Part shown: piece after piece, positions 36,006-48,508 of the stretch
How the letters are laid out: every line of letters starts with the position of its first letter
Numbering within the stretch: position 1 is the stretch's first letter
Source of the DNA: Tetradesmus obliquus
Taxonomy: Eukaryota > Chlorophyta > Chlorophyceae > Sphaeropleales > Scenedesmaceae
Length of the DNA stretch: 64,000 nucleotides
Direction: 5' to 3'
Assembly (NCBI GenBank): GCA_030272155.1
Contig: CP126191.1
Coordinates: forward strand, 2,564,501 to 2,628,500
Translations under genes and position numbers: made by a program
The notes under the pieces: generated by a model
Database searches by the model: none
Told to the model about the DNA's origin: nothing
Seen by the model: the letters and a program-made list of their open reading frames with translations, nothing else

Positions 36006-37430
36006 GTTAGGCCGTATGACGGCTGCTGGTGCTGCTGCTGGCGGCTTTGTGTGGAGCCTGACCAGCCCTCCGCTGGTGGGCTGCATGCTGGCTGTCGGTG
36101 TGGGTATGCTGCCGCTGCTGCGGCACCAGCTGTTCTCGCCTGGCGGCCACCTACTGCTGGTGCAGGTAGGCGGGGCTGTTGTTTGTGTTTGCAACATGTC
36201 CAGATTAGAGCTCATGGCCAGTGGTTCAAGAGGTTGTTGCTTCATCCATGATGCGGTTGTGGTTTGGGCCTCCACGCTTTGTGCATGCAGCAACTCAGAG
36301 CTGCAACGCGGGCCCTATTCCGTTCATCTTGTACCCGGCATGTACAGGTGCACCCTTTGCGACTGCTGCCGTGGCTGACTGCTGCTCTGCTGTCTCACTG
36401 CCGCGCTGCTGCTGGCTGCAGGATTGCATCGCCATGTTTGGCGACTGCTGCATCCCCAGCTTGATGGTAGGTGCTTGGCAGCTGTGTGTGGCCTGTGCAG
36501 CCTGCAGCTGCCATTCACAGGGGCTGCCAGCTGCAATTCCTTGCCACACGAGCCGCTCAAGTGCCAACGCATTAGTGATCTCAAACAGCATTAAATGGCG
36601 TGTCTCCTGTGTTGTTATGAACGTGCACCTGCTTTGGATGTGAATGACTATCTATGGCAACACGTCTGGCCTGCTAACCAACACCTGGCCGACTGTGTTG
36701 CTGCGTTCTGCAGCTGATGCTGGGAGCAACGCTTGCGAAGGGCCCGGGGCGCTGCTGCCCGCCGCTGCGTGTGGTGCTGGGCGTGACTGCGGCACGGCTG
36801 CTGCTGCTGCCGCTGCTGGGCACTGGCTGGCTGCTGCTCGCCAGCAAAGCAGGTGCGCGGAGGCGGGTGGAGCGTCACGACATCTTGACTGCTGCTGCTG
36901 GCATTGCACAGCTCAAGCTGCATGGCAAGGAACGCATGTACGCCTGATAGGGTTTGCTGCTGACGCCCTGCCTCTGTCCGCCGCGCACCTGGCTGCATCT
37001 CCTCCACTGCAGGCTGGCTGCTTGCGCCGGATTCCGTGTTCCTGCTGGTGATGCTGATCCAGAACAGCGTGCCCACCGCGCTGAATGTGCACACGCTAGC
37101 CACGCTCAACAGCAATCGCGAGGAGGAGGTCGGGGCGCTGCTCTTCTGGCAGTGAGTGGCGCGGCTGGGGTTTGATGCAGCTGGAGCTGTTGCAGCTGGA
37201 GCTGTTGCAGCTGGAGCTCAGCCCAGCATAGCTGCAGCATGTCACTGCTTGTATAGGTGTGTGTTATGACGTATAGATGACGTGACTGGCTTGACCCATG
37301 CTGTTCATGCTGATGTTGCTGCTGCTGCTGCCACTGCTGCAGGTACCTTGCCTCCTGTATCACCACGCCTGCCTGGCTCATGTTCTACACGTGGCTGTTG
37401 AAGAGTGGCGCATTCGCTGTGGCTGCATAG
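34062..37430 (+). CDS. PILS: PIN-LIKES (PILS) auxin carrier family membrane protein
   Basis: Integral membrane transporter of the auxin efflux carrier superfamily; plant PILS act at the ER membrane. Nine in-phase exons: 34062-34157, 34334-34482, 34683-34777, 34999-35075, 35314-36165, 36422-36466, 36714-36852, 37013-37151, 37343-37430, giving 559 residues. The N-terminal half has about five hydrophobic segments with LSKLIYFVFTPCLTFAKLAP and the family signature GNAGNLPLVLVAAL near 114-127. The C-terminal half has GDCCIPSLMLMLGATLAKGP and LIQNSVPTALNVHTLATLN, then a last membrane helix. Between them lies a ~200-residue hydrophilic loop with poly-Gln and poly-Ser runs, all within exon 5. The family usually has a shorter loop. 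Substrate specificity is not shown by the sequence. Confidence 0.92.
35735..36003 (+). repeat. Coding CAG/AGC runs in the PILS loop
   Basis: A sense-strand CAG run at about 35738-35775 encodes poly-Gln and an AGC run at about 35949-36003 encodes ~18 Ser. Both lie in the cytosolic-loop exon and are translated in frame. Their length is probably polymorphic. Confidence 0.85.
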
Positions 37431-39228
37431 AGCGCGGCTACGGCCCAGTGGCATTGCAGCTTGCTGGAGGAGGGTGTGACTGTGAGACCATACGTCTTGC
37501 TCATCTGTTGTTCAGGTTCAGAGGTTTGGTTCTATCTGTGGCTCAAACCGCTTGTTCCAGGTGATTCTGAAGAGGTGCTGTATGCAGCCAGCTCACTGGC
37601 CACTTACCATCACCATATCTCTTATGAGATGATGATGTTAGGGGCTGTAGTTTCAGCCAGCGTTGTATCGTGTGTCCCTGTTCAGTTTGTTTCATCATGT
37701 GCAGCGCCGGCCTGTTGCAATTCAACGGCTGAGAGAGAAGAGCAGTGACATCTGGATCCATCATGCCAGATGGCAATTGTGCAAGATTAGCTATGCGAGT
37801 CCAATAATAATCGCAGCAAGCATGCTGCCAAGCTTAGGGTTATTCTATGAATCCAGCGGGCAGCACGTTGCTGCAGTGAGCTGTGCCACCCTCGTGGCAC
37901 ATGCTAGTTGGGGCACAGGCTGCTTGTGGCACAAGAATGCTTGCATGGCAATTGCCTGCTTGCTGCTGACCATTGCAGGCGGTGACGTCACTCAGCCGCA
38001 CTTGTGTTGCTCAGCTGCTCATGCAGCGACCAAGCACTGTACTTGTCTGCTCTTTTGCAGCTTGGACTGGCTTGCCAGCCAGCTTGCCATGGGCCACACT
38101 TCACATTCATGGTAGCGCTTGTGCTGTAGCGGCTGTGTTGTGTCAGCTCACACACACTGCTGCCTGTGCTGGCGGCAGCTCTTGGGCTGCATGGTTGTAG
38201 CTTATTGAGTGTTCCCCTGGTCAAAAACCACACATGTGCAGCAGTCACAGTGCAAGAGGTGGCGGGCGTGCAACCTTGGAGCAGACAGCCGCCAGGCCGT
38301 GTTGACCAGAAGTGTCTGGCAGCTCTGGTTAGCTGGCCGGATGAACACTTAAGATGCATGCGGGTTGTGCAGCACGTCTTGTGTTTTGTATCTACCTCGT
38401 GATATGAAACTGGAAGTGGCACTGCGCAGTGGCCAAGCATGCTAGTTGCAGCTCGACCAAACTGAGCTGGGATGTGACGGCCTGCACTGTGGCCAGCTGG
38501 TTTAGTTGTCATTTGAAGTCCGGTGTTGTCAACCACCTGCGAGGTAGCGCAGGTGCACTGATCAGGGTGCAGGCGATGCAGTGGTGTCAACGCGCAGCAT
38601 GTGCGTGCCCTGTTGTTGGGAGTCTGAGAGAGAGTTGTCTCAGATTCTGTGTGATGCTGCCACAAGGTTGTGAGCGCTGGCCTTGCACAGGCTGGCCTGC
38701 TGCTGCATGTGCCTTACTCAGATGAAGCTGCAGCTTTTAGTCTATCACTGCAGCAGCAGGTGCTCTTCAAGTGAGGCACTGACGACCTGCCACATGTGCA
38801 GTGCAACCAGAGGGTCACGTAAGGGAAAGGTAAAGTGACAAGTATCGAATGTTTCTCGGGTTGAAGTCGTTTGTTATCCCCAAGGAACATATTGTCAAAG
38901 CGTGCTTTCTGCTACTACATGCGCATTTGCAAGCTGCTGCACCCAACCACCTGCCTGTTCCTCTCGCAAGGCAAGCAAGACGACAAGGCACGCGATCAGG
39001 CCCTTTGGCTTTCTTGAACACCTTGACCTATCGCAAAATTTACGATCCTTGCAGTTTGCGCATCTTGAGGATGCAATTCAGCGCTGACAGAATGTGCGAG
39101 TGTGCTTCTCAATTGTAGCCTTGCTCAGTTTCAATTACAATTACGTCTGGGGGGCGGCAAATAGCTGGTTTGTAACCCCTTGCAGCAGGAGTATGCCGCA
39201 GTAGCCTCGCAGTGACTACTGTCAGCGG
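37431..39228. other. Intergenic, no gene seen
   Basis: About 1.8 kb separates the PILS stop from the ABC1K start. Open frames of up to 150 codons exist but are rich in Cys, His and Trp and lack motifs or splice continuation. The part near 38800-39180 is less GC-rich and may be promoter. Confidence 0.5.
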
Positions 39229-40594
39229 ATGGCGCAGTGCCAGAGCAGTGCAGCAATGCACGAGCTGCAAAGCCTATGCAGGCATGCCGCTAGGCGTATG
39301 CAGTCACAGGCAGGCAGCGGTGAAGCCTGTACAAACAGCAGCCGAGCATGGGGCAGGAGCAGCAGAGGCACCAGGCAGCGCACTGTGGTACAGCAGCCTG
39401 CACACCCCCACCAGCAGGGTCAGGCCCAGCAGCAGCAAATCCAACAGCAGCAGCAGCAATTACACCAGCTGCAGCCCCTCTGGCAGCAGCTGCAGCCTGC
39501 AGCGACGCCAGCAGCACAACTCTGGCGGACCTCTTGCAGGAGCAGGCTAGGCCTGCTTGTACAACAGCCCCACTCAAACATCCTGCAAGCATTTAGACCA
39601 CAAAACCGCCTTTTGAGCAGAGCTGCAGCAGGCAGCCCACCCTCATTCAGCACGCTAGCTGCAGCAAGAGCAGCTGGCAGCAGTAGCAGGCTAGGCCTGA
39701 GCCAACGCCTCGGCAGCAGCAGCAGCAGCAGCTGGAGGTCCTGGGTGCAGCAGCAGCTGGGCAGCAGCAGGATGCTGCACCTGCAGCGGCAAATCAGGCC
39801 ACAGGCAGCAGCAGCAGCAGCGCATGCCACACGCGGCCTCAGCAGCTCAGCAGCCGTAGCAGCCGCAGCGTCGCGCAGCAGCGCACAGCAGCTGTCGGCT
39901 GGTTGGGCTGACACGTGGTCCCTGTGGGTTGACAAAACCTCAGGGTTCTTGCTGGCCAGCCTGCTGAATGCACTCAATCTTGTGGGCAACAAGCTCCCAG
40001 TTGCACTGGGGCTGCTGCTAGTCGACATGGCACACAACAGCCCGCTACTAGGGGGCAGCAGAGCAGACAGCTTGCAGGCCGCATACCTTCCGGCTAACCT
40101 TACAGAGGGCGGCTTCTACTCCGATGGTGGCGCAGTGTATGCCGCAACAGCAGCAGCTGCAGCAGCCGAGGCCGGCCGCAAAGACAGCAGCAGCCAGCAG
40201 CAAGGCGCCTGGGCAGGCGTTGCGGCCGCACTCTCAGCCGGCGCGCGGCTGCTGTGGCTTGGCTGCATCTGGCTGCCTGCGTTAGTAACAAGCCCTGCTG
40301 CATTATGGGGAGGTGCTGCAGCAAGGGCCTGGTGGTTGGTGCTGCTGCGGCTCAGTCTGGAGGCCTCAGGGCCTGCATTCATCAAGTGGGGCCAGTGGGC
40401 GGCTACGCGGCATGATGTGTTTGCGCAGGATGTGTGCTCCGCGCTGGAGCAGCTGCACACTGCGGCGCCTGCACACGGCTTCAGGTGGGGGTTTAGGTTT
40501 TGAAAGGGAGGGCTTGTAGGTGCATGCAGGGCGGTGTGTTCGGAGTTTTTGTGATTTGGTGTGGTTGATGCTTGGGCTTGGCAAGGTGGACCGG

Positions 40595-40647
<53 letters not shown>

Positions 40648-42358
40648 TTAAGCACAAGCGGACAACGTCTTAACCTGCATTTCAACAATCAACGGTGCTT
40701 TAAGCAAGGCAGGTGAGCTGGAGCCTGTCCAAAAGATGTTACACAAACGGTCTTACTGCTCAGGCGCACCATTGAGCTGTGATGCGGCTTCCTTGCCACA
40801 TTGCCACGATACTCAACAGTCCCTCTGTGGTTGCGGTGCTGCATTGCATTCAACACATTGCCGGCTGCTGCTGCTGCTGCCGCAGGTACACCTGCAAGGT
40901 CATGACCAGCTCCTTTGGGCTGCCCCCTTCTGACCTGTTCACCTGGATCGAGGAGGAGCCCATCGCCTGTGGCAGCATCGGCCAGGTGCACCGGGGGCGG
41001 CTGTCGGCCAAGGGCGCGGCACTCACAGGCTGCGCAGCGGGTGACCTGGTGGCCATCAAGGTGAGGGTTCAGGGTTGCTGTTGTGTTACTATGTAGTGGT
41101 GGAGAGCAGCAGCAGCAGCAGCGGAAGCAGCGGGTGACCTGGTGGCCATCAAGGTGAGCCGCAGAAGCAGCAGCAACAACAGCATAGGTGGCCATCAAGG
41201 TGAGGGTTCAGGGATGCTGTGGTGTGACTACCGATGGCAGCGGCAGCAGCAGCAGCCGCAGAACCAGCGGGATACCTGGGGGCAGTCTTTGGTGAGGCAC
41301 GGCTGTGGTGTGACTAGTGATGGTGGGAGGCAGCAGCAGCAGCAGTAACAGCAGCAGCAGCAGCAGCAGCAGAAACACCAGCAGGGATTGTGGTTGCCAG
41401 CAGCATCGTAGCAAGGCCAGTATACATTAGGCCATTATTTGTGTACGACATGTGCTGCTGTTCCTGCTGCCGCTGCTGCTGCTGCGCCAGGTGCGCCACC
41501 CTGGCGTGAGTGATGCCATTGAGCGCGACTTCCAGACCATGGTGTGGCTGGCACACCTGGCGGGGCAGCTGCTGCCGGCGGTGCGCGTGCTGCGCTTGGA
41601 CGACACACTCAAGCAGTTTGCGGCACCGCTGCATGAGCAGGTGCGGCAGCAGCAGCAGCAGCAGCAAGTGTGTGTGTGTAAACACTAGGGTGGATGTTTG
41701 GCGTCGCAGCAGCACGCAACGGCGGTTGGACGCAGGCATGTTATTTCAGACTCTGGCCATGGCAAGTGGCAGCTGCACATCTGGCAGGGTGGAAGTGGTG
41801 GCTGGGCTTCGACATGGCACACGGGAATGCTGCTGCAGCATGCATGCGGCAAGCAGCTGCTGCCAGGCATCGTAGACATGATGCCTCGTAGCTTGCAGCG
41901 CGAGTCTCCGACGTTTGTTGCTCATGCATCGTTCTGCGGTACATATCTTGCTGCTTGCCATGGGGTGGAAGGCGCTCTTGTTGCTGGACTATACCTGATC
42001 AACAGGATTGATGTCGTTGCTGCTGCTGCTGCGGCCGCAGGTGGATCTGTCTCGTGAGGCCGCCAACCTGCAGCGCTTCAACCAGAACTTCAAGCGGGCC
42101 CGCGCGGTGAGAGCAGGCAGCACGGCAGCAGCAATGCAAGCACAGCAATTGCACAGCGGAGAAGGCCATGGCGGCAGCAGCAGCAGCAGGAGTGGCAAAT
42201 GTCTGTAGCAGCAAAAGCGGCTGGCAGTAACTGCACCAGCAGCAGCAGGAGACGGATTCTGATAGTGCCAACAACTCCCGCAGCAGCTGCACACCTGGTG
42301 CCGAGCAATGCGTCAAGATAGCCTGCTTTGTGTCTGCTAATGCGCTCCTGCCCTGTGC

Positions 42359-42399
<41 letters not shown>

Positions 42400-42758
42400 G
42401 CTGCTGCTGCTGCTGCTGCTCAGGTGTCCTTCCCGCTGCCGCTGTACCCCCTGGTGTCACCCGATGTGCTGGTGGAGAGCTACGAGGTGCGGCGGCAACT
42501 AGTTACACCAGCTAGTTACGCAGCGTAACATTGGATACAGTTGACAGTTGACAGACGCCAGCATTGCAGCGACGAGCGACAGCTGCTGGAAAGCCGCATG
42601 TCTACAACTCACAGTGATGCTGCACAGTGCCGGCGTCGAGTTGAAGATGCGGCCATTGGGAGGCGTAGATTGGGTGGCTGCTGCTCTGCAGTTTCACACT
42701 CTGGCAGCACCAGCGCCACTGCCAAGCCAGCAACAGCCATATTTGTAACAATACCAAC

Positions 42759-42794
<36 letters not shown>

Positions 42795-44800
42795 AGGTTG
42801 GCCGCCACATCAGCCACTACATTGCTGCCAAGGAGGGCAGCCACCCCTACAGGGTGCGCCTGGCTGAGCTGGGCAGCGGCACCATGCTGCAGGTAGGCCC
42901 GGGTTGTGGGCGCTGGCACTGGCGGCGTATACACATTTGGCTTGCTATGTCTGCCATTTTTCAACCATCCTGTGTTCATCGGTCCGTATTGGAGTTCATT
43001 TATTTCTAAAGTTGTATTGCATGTTGCACTGCAGATGATGCTGGTGGACAACCTCATCCACAGCGACCTGCACCCGGGCAACATCCTGGTGCGCCTGGAG
43101 CCGCCGCAGGGTTTACTCGGCCTGGCCTACAAAACCCTGCGCAGCCTGGCCAACCCTGAAGGGCCTGTTATGAGGACGCTCGGCTCGGCACTGGAGTCAA
43201 TCAGCAAGCAGCAGCAAGATGCCACCAGCAGCAGCAGCAGCAGCAGCAGTAGCCAGACTGCTGGTGACAATGCAGTGCAGGCATTGACCGTGGCATCATC
43301 TGGCAGCGTCGACAGCTGCAGCAGCAGGGGTCGGTGGGATGTGCGGCGCATGTGTGCTGCAGCTGCTGCTGCCGTGCGCGACCCTGCTGCCGCGCTGCTG
43401 CAGCTGCAGTCTGCGCTGACAGGTGTTGCTGCCGGCTGGCTGCAGCCCCACATTGTGCTGCTTGATGTGGGCATGGCCACTGAGCTGTCGCTGGAGGACC
43501 AGAAGAACATGGTGGGGCTGTTCAGGTGGGTGTGAGGGTTTTGCAGAGCTAGTGAGTAGGGTTCTGCTGAGCTCAGTGAGTAGGGTTTTACTGTGGCCCT
43601 GAGCTGTCACTGGAGGACCAAAAGAACATGGTGGGGCTGTTCAGGTGGGGCATGTGTTTGTGGGTGTACCACAGGGTATAGGGTTTTAGTGTGTGAGTAG
43701 GGTTTTGCCGTGTGCTGCTTGATGTGGGCATGGGGACTGAGCTGTTCCTGGAGGACCATAAGATATGGTGGGGCTGTTCAGGTGGGCTGTAACATCGTGT
43801 TCAGGTGGGCTGTAACATTGTGTGTGTTGGTGGTTGACAGGGTTCAGTGGGCCCCGGGGGAGGGGGGAACAAGGGTTTTGTCGTGTGCTGGATGTGATTG
43901 TGGCGGAGGACCAGAAGAACATGGTGGGGCTGTTCAGGTGGGTTGTGCATGGGTGCAGAGCTCTGTGATTGGGGTTTTGCCGTGGAACCTACTAACCATC
44001 ACCCTAGCCTGAGCATGTGTGACCTCATTCCTTGGTTTGAATTGAGCGCCTGCCTTTCTTCGTGCAGTTAGCACCTCAGCATCTCAACCGACCACACCCA
44101 CTCACTACACCTGGTGTGTCCTCTCTTGGAAATGCTGCGCAGGTCATATCGCTGCGCTGGATGGCGCCAATGTGGCGGACCTCAATAACTCAAGCAACTG
44201 CATGTGCTTGATCGTTCAATAAATTCTTGACCCTGTGTCTTCCCTTGCAACCCGCTATGCAGGTCATTCGCTGCGCTGGACGGCGCCAATGTGGCTCGCT
44301 GGACGCTGCGCTTCAGCGGCGCCGAGCAGGCCTGCGAGGACCCCAAAGCTTTCGTGGAAGACATGCAGGCCACCTTCGAAACGCTCAAGAAGACAATTGC
44401 AGCCAACCAGGCCGCTGAGGCACGCTGGAAGGAGCAGCAGCACCGGCTGCAGCAGCAGCCGCCGCCGCAGCAGCAGCAATCCTCTTCCGCCGACAGCAGC
44501 AGCAGCAGCAGCAGTACATTAGTTCCAATGCCGGAGCACTTTGACAGCGGGGCAGAGGCGCTGTCCACAGTGCTAGAGCTGGTGCGTGTGCACGGTGTGT
44601 CGCTGCCTGGGCACATCTGCGCTGTGGTTGTTACCACGCTGATTTTGGAAGGCTGGAGTAACAAGCTGGCTCCAGATCACAGTGTGCTGAGCCAGGTGCA
44701 GGGCATGTTTTCGCCTTCGATGTACAGCTGGCACGACAGGATCGACTCTGTGGTGGATATGGTGATGGACAGGGGCGACACCGCACTGTGCGCTTGCTAG
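39229..44800 (+). CDS. ABC1K: ABC1/UbiB-type atypical kinase, probably organellar
   Basis: Member of the ABC1/ADCK/UbiB kinase-like family, which in plants and algae regulates quinone and lipid metabolism in plastids and mitochondria. Eight in-phase exons: 39229-40484, 40886-41060, 41491-41640, 42041-42106, 42424-42486, 42797-42892, 43035-43525, 44263-44800, giving 944 residues. Diagnostic blocks: KWGQ (386-389), the Ala-rich-loop equivalent ACGSIGQVHRG, VAIKVRHPGV with the ATP Lys, DLSREAANLQRF, SDLHPGN (612-618) and the metal-binding D746-V-G. Residues 1-~220 are Gln/Ser/Ala/Arg-rich and include a likely transit peptide. Low-complexity Ser/Gln insertions also occur before the DVG motif and near the C-terminus. 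The terminal exon past ~residue 870 is less certain, because 44785-44800 is itself echoed at 44876-44900. Confidence 0.9.
41128..41215 (+). repeat. Two echoes of ABC1K exon 2 donor edge
   Basis: An exact copy of about 32 bases ending in GGCCATCAAGGTGAG (real at ~41034-41065) lies at 41128-41158. A second, GGTGGCCATCAAGGTGAGGG, starts near 41187. Both donors are intact. Confidence 0.92.
42363..42420 (+). repeat. (CTG)n tract before ABC1K exon 5 acceptor
   Basis: Almost twenty CTG/TGC triplets, interrupted by one CCG, run to within 4 nt of the CAG acceptor at 42421-42423. The tract replaces the usual pyrimidine run. Confidence 0.9.
43597..43945 (+). repeat. Three echoes of ABC1K exon 7 donor edge
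   Basis: The exon end coding LEDQKNMVGLFR plus donor GTGGG (real end 43525) recurs at about 43597-43652, 43708-43788 and 43902-43945. The second copy also carries the upstream GTGCTGCTTGATGTGGGCAT region of the catalytic Asp motif. A matching acceptor echo of exon 8 lies at ~44138-44178 in the same intron. Confidence 0.92.
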
Positions 44801-47488
44801 CTGAGGTGAAAAAACAGGGCTTGTTATTTCTCAGTGCGACAAAGTGAGGGCTTTAGTGGATGAAGGGATTGTGTTGGTGCTTGCTAGCTGAGGTGAAGGC
44901 GTGTTTCTTGATGTCTGCTGCTGCGTGAGGGTCTGGAGGACGAGATGGTTACGCCATGGTGCTTGGCAGCACTGCTTGCAGCACAGGCTGCGTGGCTGCT
45001 CGTGCGGTGGGTAGCTGCAGCAGCACGCGAGTGTATAGCATTGGTGACCGGCTGTTGTTGCTGCTGCTGTGAGTTGACAGCAGCAGCATACCTTGCCCAA
45101 AATTGATGCGTCAGAGAGTGTGTTTGGGGTGGGTTGCGGCAGCTGGACATTGTGTTCAGCACCCATTGGTGAGCAGGATCAGTTCAGTGTGCGCATTCCT
45201 GTGTGCAGCATGCATTGTTTGACTGGCCTCCTTGTATCTTCTGCGCGGTGAAGGGGCAGCTGAGCGATGGACTGTCTGGTGTGGCAGTTGTCCGTGCACA
45301 TGTTGGCATATCATTTGAGCGTCAGGCAGCCTGCTGGTCTGCAGTATGCAGTCAATGCCCGGTCAGCTGCTGCTTGCTGCAGCCCACTAGGCATACCAGT
45401 AGCTGCTATTTACCAGTCGTAGCCACAGTGAGCTGCTGCATGCCACAGTCACTGCGCCCTTGCTGGCCGTTGGGCTCTGGGCTGTAATGTCGCAGCCGTC
45501 CACAGCAGCAGGTCTTTCATAATGTCTATCATCATTGCAGCATCTTTTGCGCTTTGCAGCAGGTGTGTAGGCACAGCACGGGGGAGTGGCCTGACCGGCA
45601 GGGTTACTGCACCAGATTTTCTTTGCTTTGGGACATTTGGTGGATTGTGGCTCCACTGACTCGACCGAATCAACCATCCTGGCTGGCAGGTTTACTGCGC
45701 AGCATGTTGCGGCATGTTGCGGCGTGCTGGCAGTCACTTGCGGAGCGCAGCAGCACCAGTGCATGTGCAGCGCAGAAGCAGTGGCTGCCATGGTATGTAT
45801 AGGCCGTAGTGCACTTGCGAGTGAGAGTCGTGCAGCAGTGAAGTGGACCTACCTGTGGATGTGCGCAGGGCACGTTATCATGCTGGTGTGAGCTGTACAG
45901 CAGTGGCCTGCGGCAGGTGTGCTGAAGCGTGCACCAGGCTGGATGCAATCCTGGCTGTATGCCTGTTTTTGGCTGCAGCAATTTTGCCCCTTTTATGGCC
46001 GAGCACTGTTGCGTGTTTGCAAACAATTGCTTTTGGAAGCCAGGGGGCATTTGGTGTCACCGCAAGGGGCTTCAGTCGTAACCAAGTTGGCTGCCATGCT
46101 GTTTGGCTACTGACCAACCAGGTGCGTCACAGGGCAGATCCTGCCCTTGACTGACCGTGTTCTCTGCGTTCGTGTGCGGACATCAAGCAGATACCTGTAA
46201 CAGTAATGTGTGCGCTCATTTGATGCCTGCAACGTTGTGCGGTGCTGTTGTTTGACGCTGCCAATGGCACAGTCCACTTGACTGGTGGTTATTACCCACC
46301 CTGCCATGCTAGCGCTGCAAGTGCTGCACGTTGCTCTGCGACTAGGCTCTTCACGGCCTCGTACAGACGTATGTAAGGCGAATGCCGTGAAAGCAAGCTA
46401 CACGCCGGGCGTCACGAGAACAACCATGCGGGCGCAACCCTGATTCATTACTGGTACAGTCAACTGGTTGAAGACTTCTCATACTCGTATCAGTGTCCTT
46501 GCGTGAAACTTTCGCGCATCTGCGGCGCTGAGCGAGGGCGTCATCATCTGGCTTCCGGGACCTGGTCCCTGACCTGGTCCCCGAACTCCACATGCCGCGC
46601 GCATAAAACCATAATAACTACTTAATGCAGAGCTAACATTGCAATTGTCACAGTTACTCTCAGAAATTTCTGATGACGAAGAGTCTAAGGTGCAGCCACG
46701 TGGGTATCCCCGGGTGAGCCCATGATAGTGCTGCTATATCCCCGGAGGTGCTGCTTTTATTAGCACACTTTCAGTGATCTCATACAACGTGTGACAAACT
46801 ATATGTGAACGCACCACACGGTGGTCATTTCGGCCAGGCTGTGCGAACAAGCCTTCTGTCATGGTCCAGTCAACCATGCTTCATGCAAGCCTCGATCAGC
46901 GTCTGCACGACTGTAGTTCGTGCATACTTTCTGCGTTCAAACTAAGCAAATAACATATTCTGGACGCGATGGTGTCTGGACTCCTCCCGTACGTGTTTGG
47001 CGATGGTGTCAATATTTGGCCACCTGGTGCTCGGGGGAGGAGGCAGTGCTGGTATGCACTGCAGGGTTTGTTGGGGCATGATCCTCCTGGCTGTAGTGAT
47101 TATTTTGCACTTTTTGTCCTGCCAAATGCCCCATCATGATTTAAACCATGTTGAAATTACTTGTGTGGGCCTGCGACGCCAAGCTTGTGAAGGTAATGCA
47201 AGGTCATGAGCTGCACTCGGAATTTCTTGGTTAGGCGTTCCGACCGTGTGGGCCTTTCATGTGCTGTAGAAAAGGACTCAAGACCTCGTAAAGCTTGATA
47301 ACAAGCTTTAATCACACACAAGTAGCATTTCTTCCAAACGTAGATAGCCACATCCCTACCTCCTGCACGTTCGTGCAGCCGGCAAGGTCGGACAATCGCG
47401 TGTTTGCACGCCTGGTGAACAGAACTCTTGAAATACTCGATTATTGAAACTAAGGGCAACAAGAGCGTAGTAGTTTGTCTCACCAACC
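44801..47488. other. Long intergenic region, no gene identified
   Basis: This holds an echo of the last ABC1K codons at 44876-44900, then 2.5 kb without a supportable gene. The stretch 46560-47430 is visibly less GC-rich. It has a perfect 9-bp inverted repeat TAAAGCTTG/CAAGCTTTA at 47289-47310, about 180 bp upstream of the next gene. A 31-codon open stretch near 46629-46722 reads as an acidic peptide (LLSEISDDEESK) but cannot be assigned. Confidence 0.5.
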
Positions 47489-48476
47489 ATGCGCGGTGTC
47501 ACTGCAGCAGCGGCTTTTCTGTTGCTGTTCCTTGCCGATGGCCGCGAGCTGCCGGCTGCCTTAAAGAGTAGCACCAGGAACTTACAGCAGACATGTCCAA
47601 TTGGGTATGTCAGCAGCAGTACAGACCAGCAGTATAGACCAGCAAGTCAGCTGGCCTGCACATCTGCGGCCAGAAATCGTGGCAGCAACATCACGCTCTG
47701 ACAGTTGATGCGAGCGCGTGTGCCTTGAACTGTTACTTATTGAACCACATACAAATGGCATAGCAGCTGCAAGCACGAAAAAGATAAATAAATAAATACG
47801 AGTCGGCCTGGTTTGGCTTGTCATCTCCGCGGGAGACCTGACTTCTCCTCTCCACCCTGCTGCTGCCTGCCGCCATGCAGGTTTTGCAGCACCTGCCTGC
47901 AGCGGCGCGGCCCCACTGCTTTATGCAAGGCCTGCCAGGCACCTCGCATCTTGAATGAGCGCAGAACAGAATGCGTGTGCCCACCGGGACAGTACCCAAC
48001 CTCCGGCGGGACCTGTGCAGGTATGCAACACCCAGCAGCGGCAGCAGCAGCAGCAGCAGCAGCATGTGACAGCTCATCGGCCTGCAGTGCTGGTGAATAT
48101 AGTGTGCAGTGTTGCCATGCATGGCGGCAGCCCAACCAGATATTTTTGCCCCTACTGCACACTACACAGCAGCACCCCTTGCTACCCGGCACACTCTCTG
48201 TAGCACAACAGCAACACCAGCAACCACCTCCATATTCCCTGACATGCGGCACACACACTGCTGCTCCTTTCCGCTTGCAGACTGCCCCCAGCATCACTGG
48301 TGTCCCCGGGCTGCCACAAACCAGCCTGCCGGCGCTGCTAGCCTGGCACAATACGCCAGACTTTGCCCTCCAAACACCATCACGAGCAGGAAAGGAGCTG
48401 CATCCATAGCAGCATGCCTAAACGCCCCCGGCTTTGTCTTCACAAAGGACTACCCACGCAGCAGCAGCAGCAGCAG

Positions 48477-48508
<32 letters not shown>

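Noticed and set aside
43480..43945. CRISPR-like array of regularly spaced repeats
   Set aside because: Repeats are copies of an adjacent coding exon border, spacing is irregular, and the setting is a eukaryotic intron.
45203..45487. Additional 3' exon of the ABC1K gene
   Set aside because: No in-phase splice from 44800 and no family motif; the frame is Cys-rich like other chance frames here.
46600..46730. Possible transposase exon encoding an acidic SDDEES-type peptide
   Set aside because: Only 31 codons, stops on both sides, no DDE signature or terminal inverted repeats found nearby.
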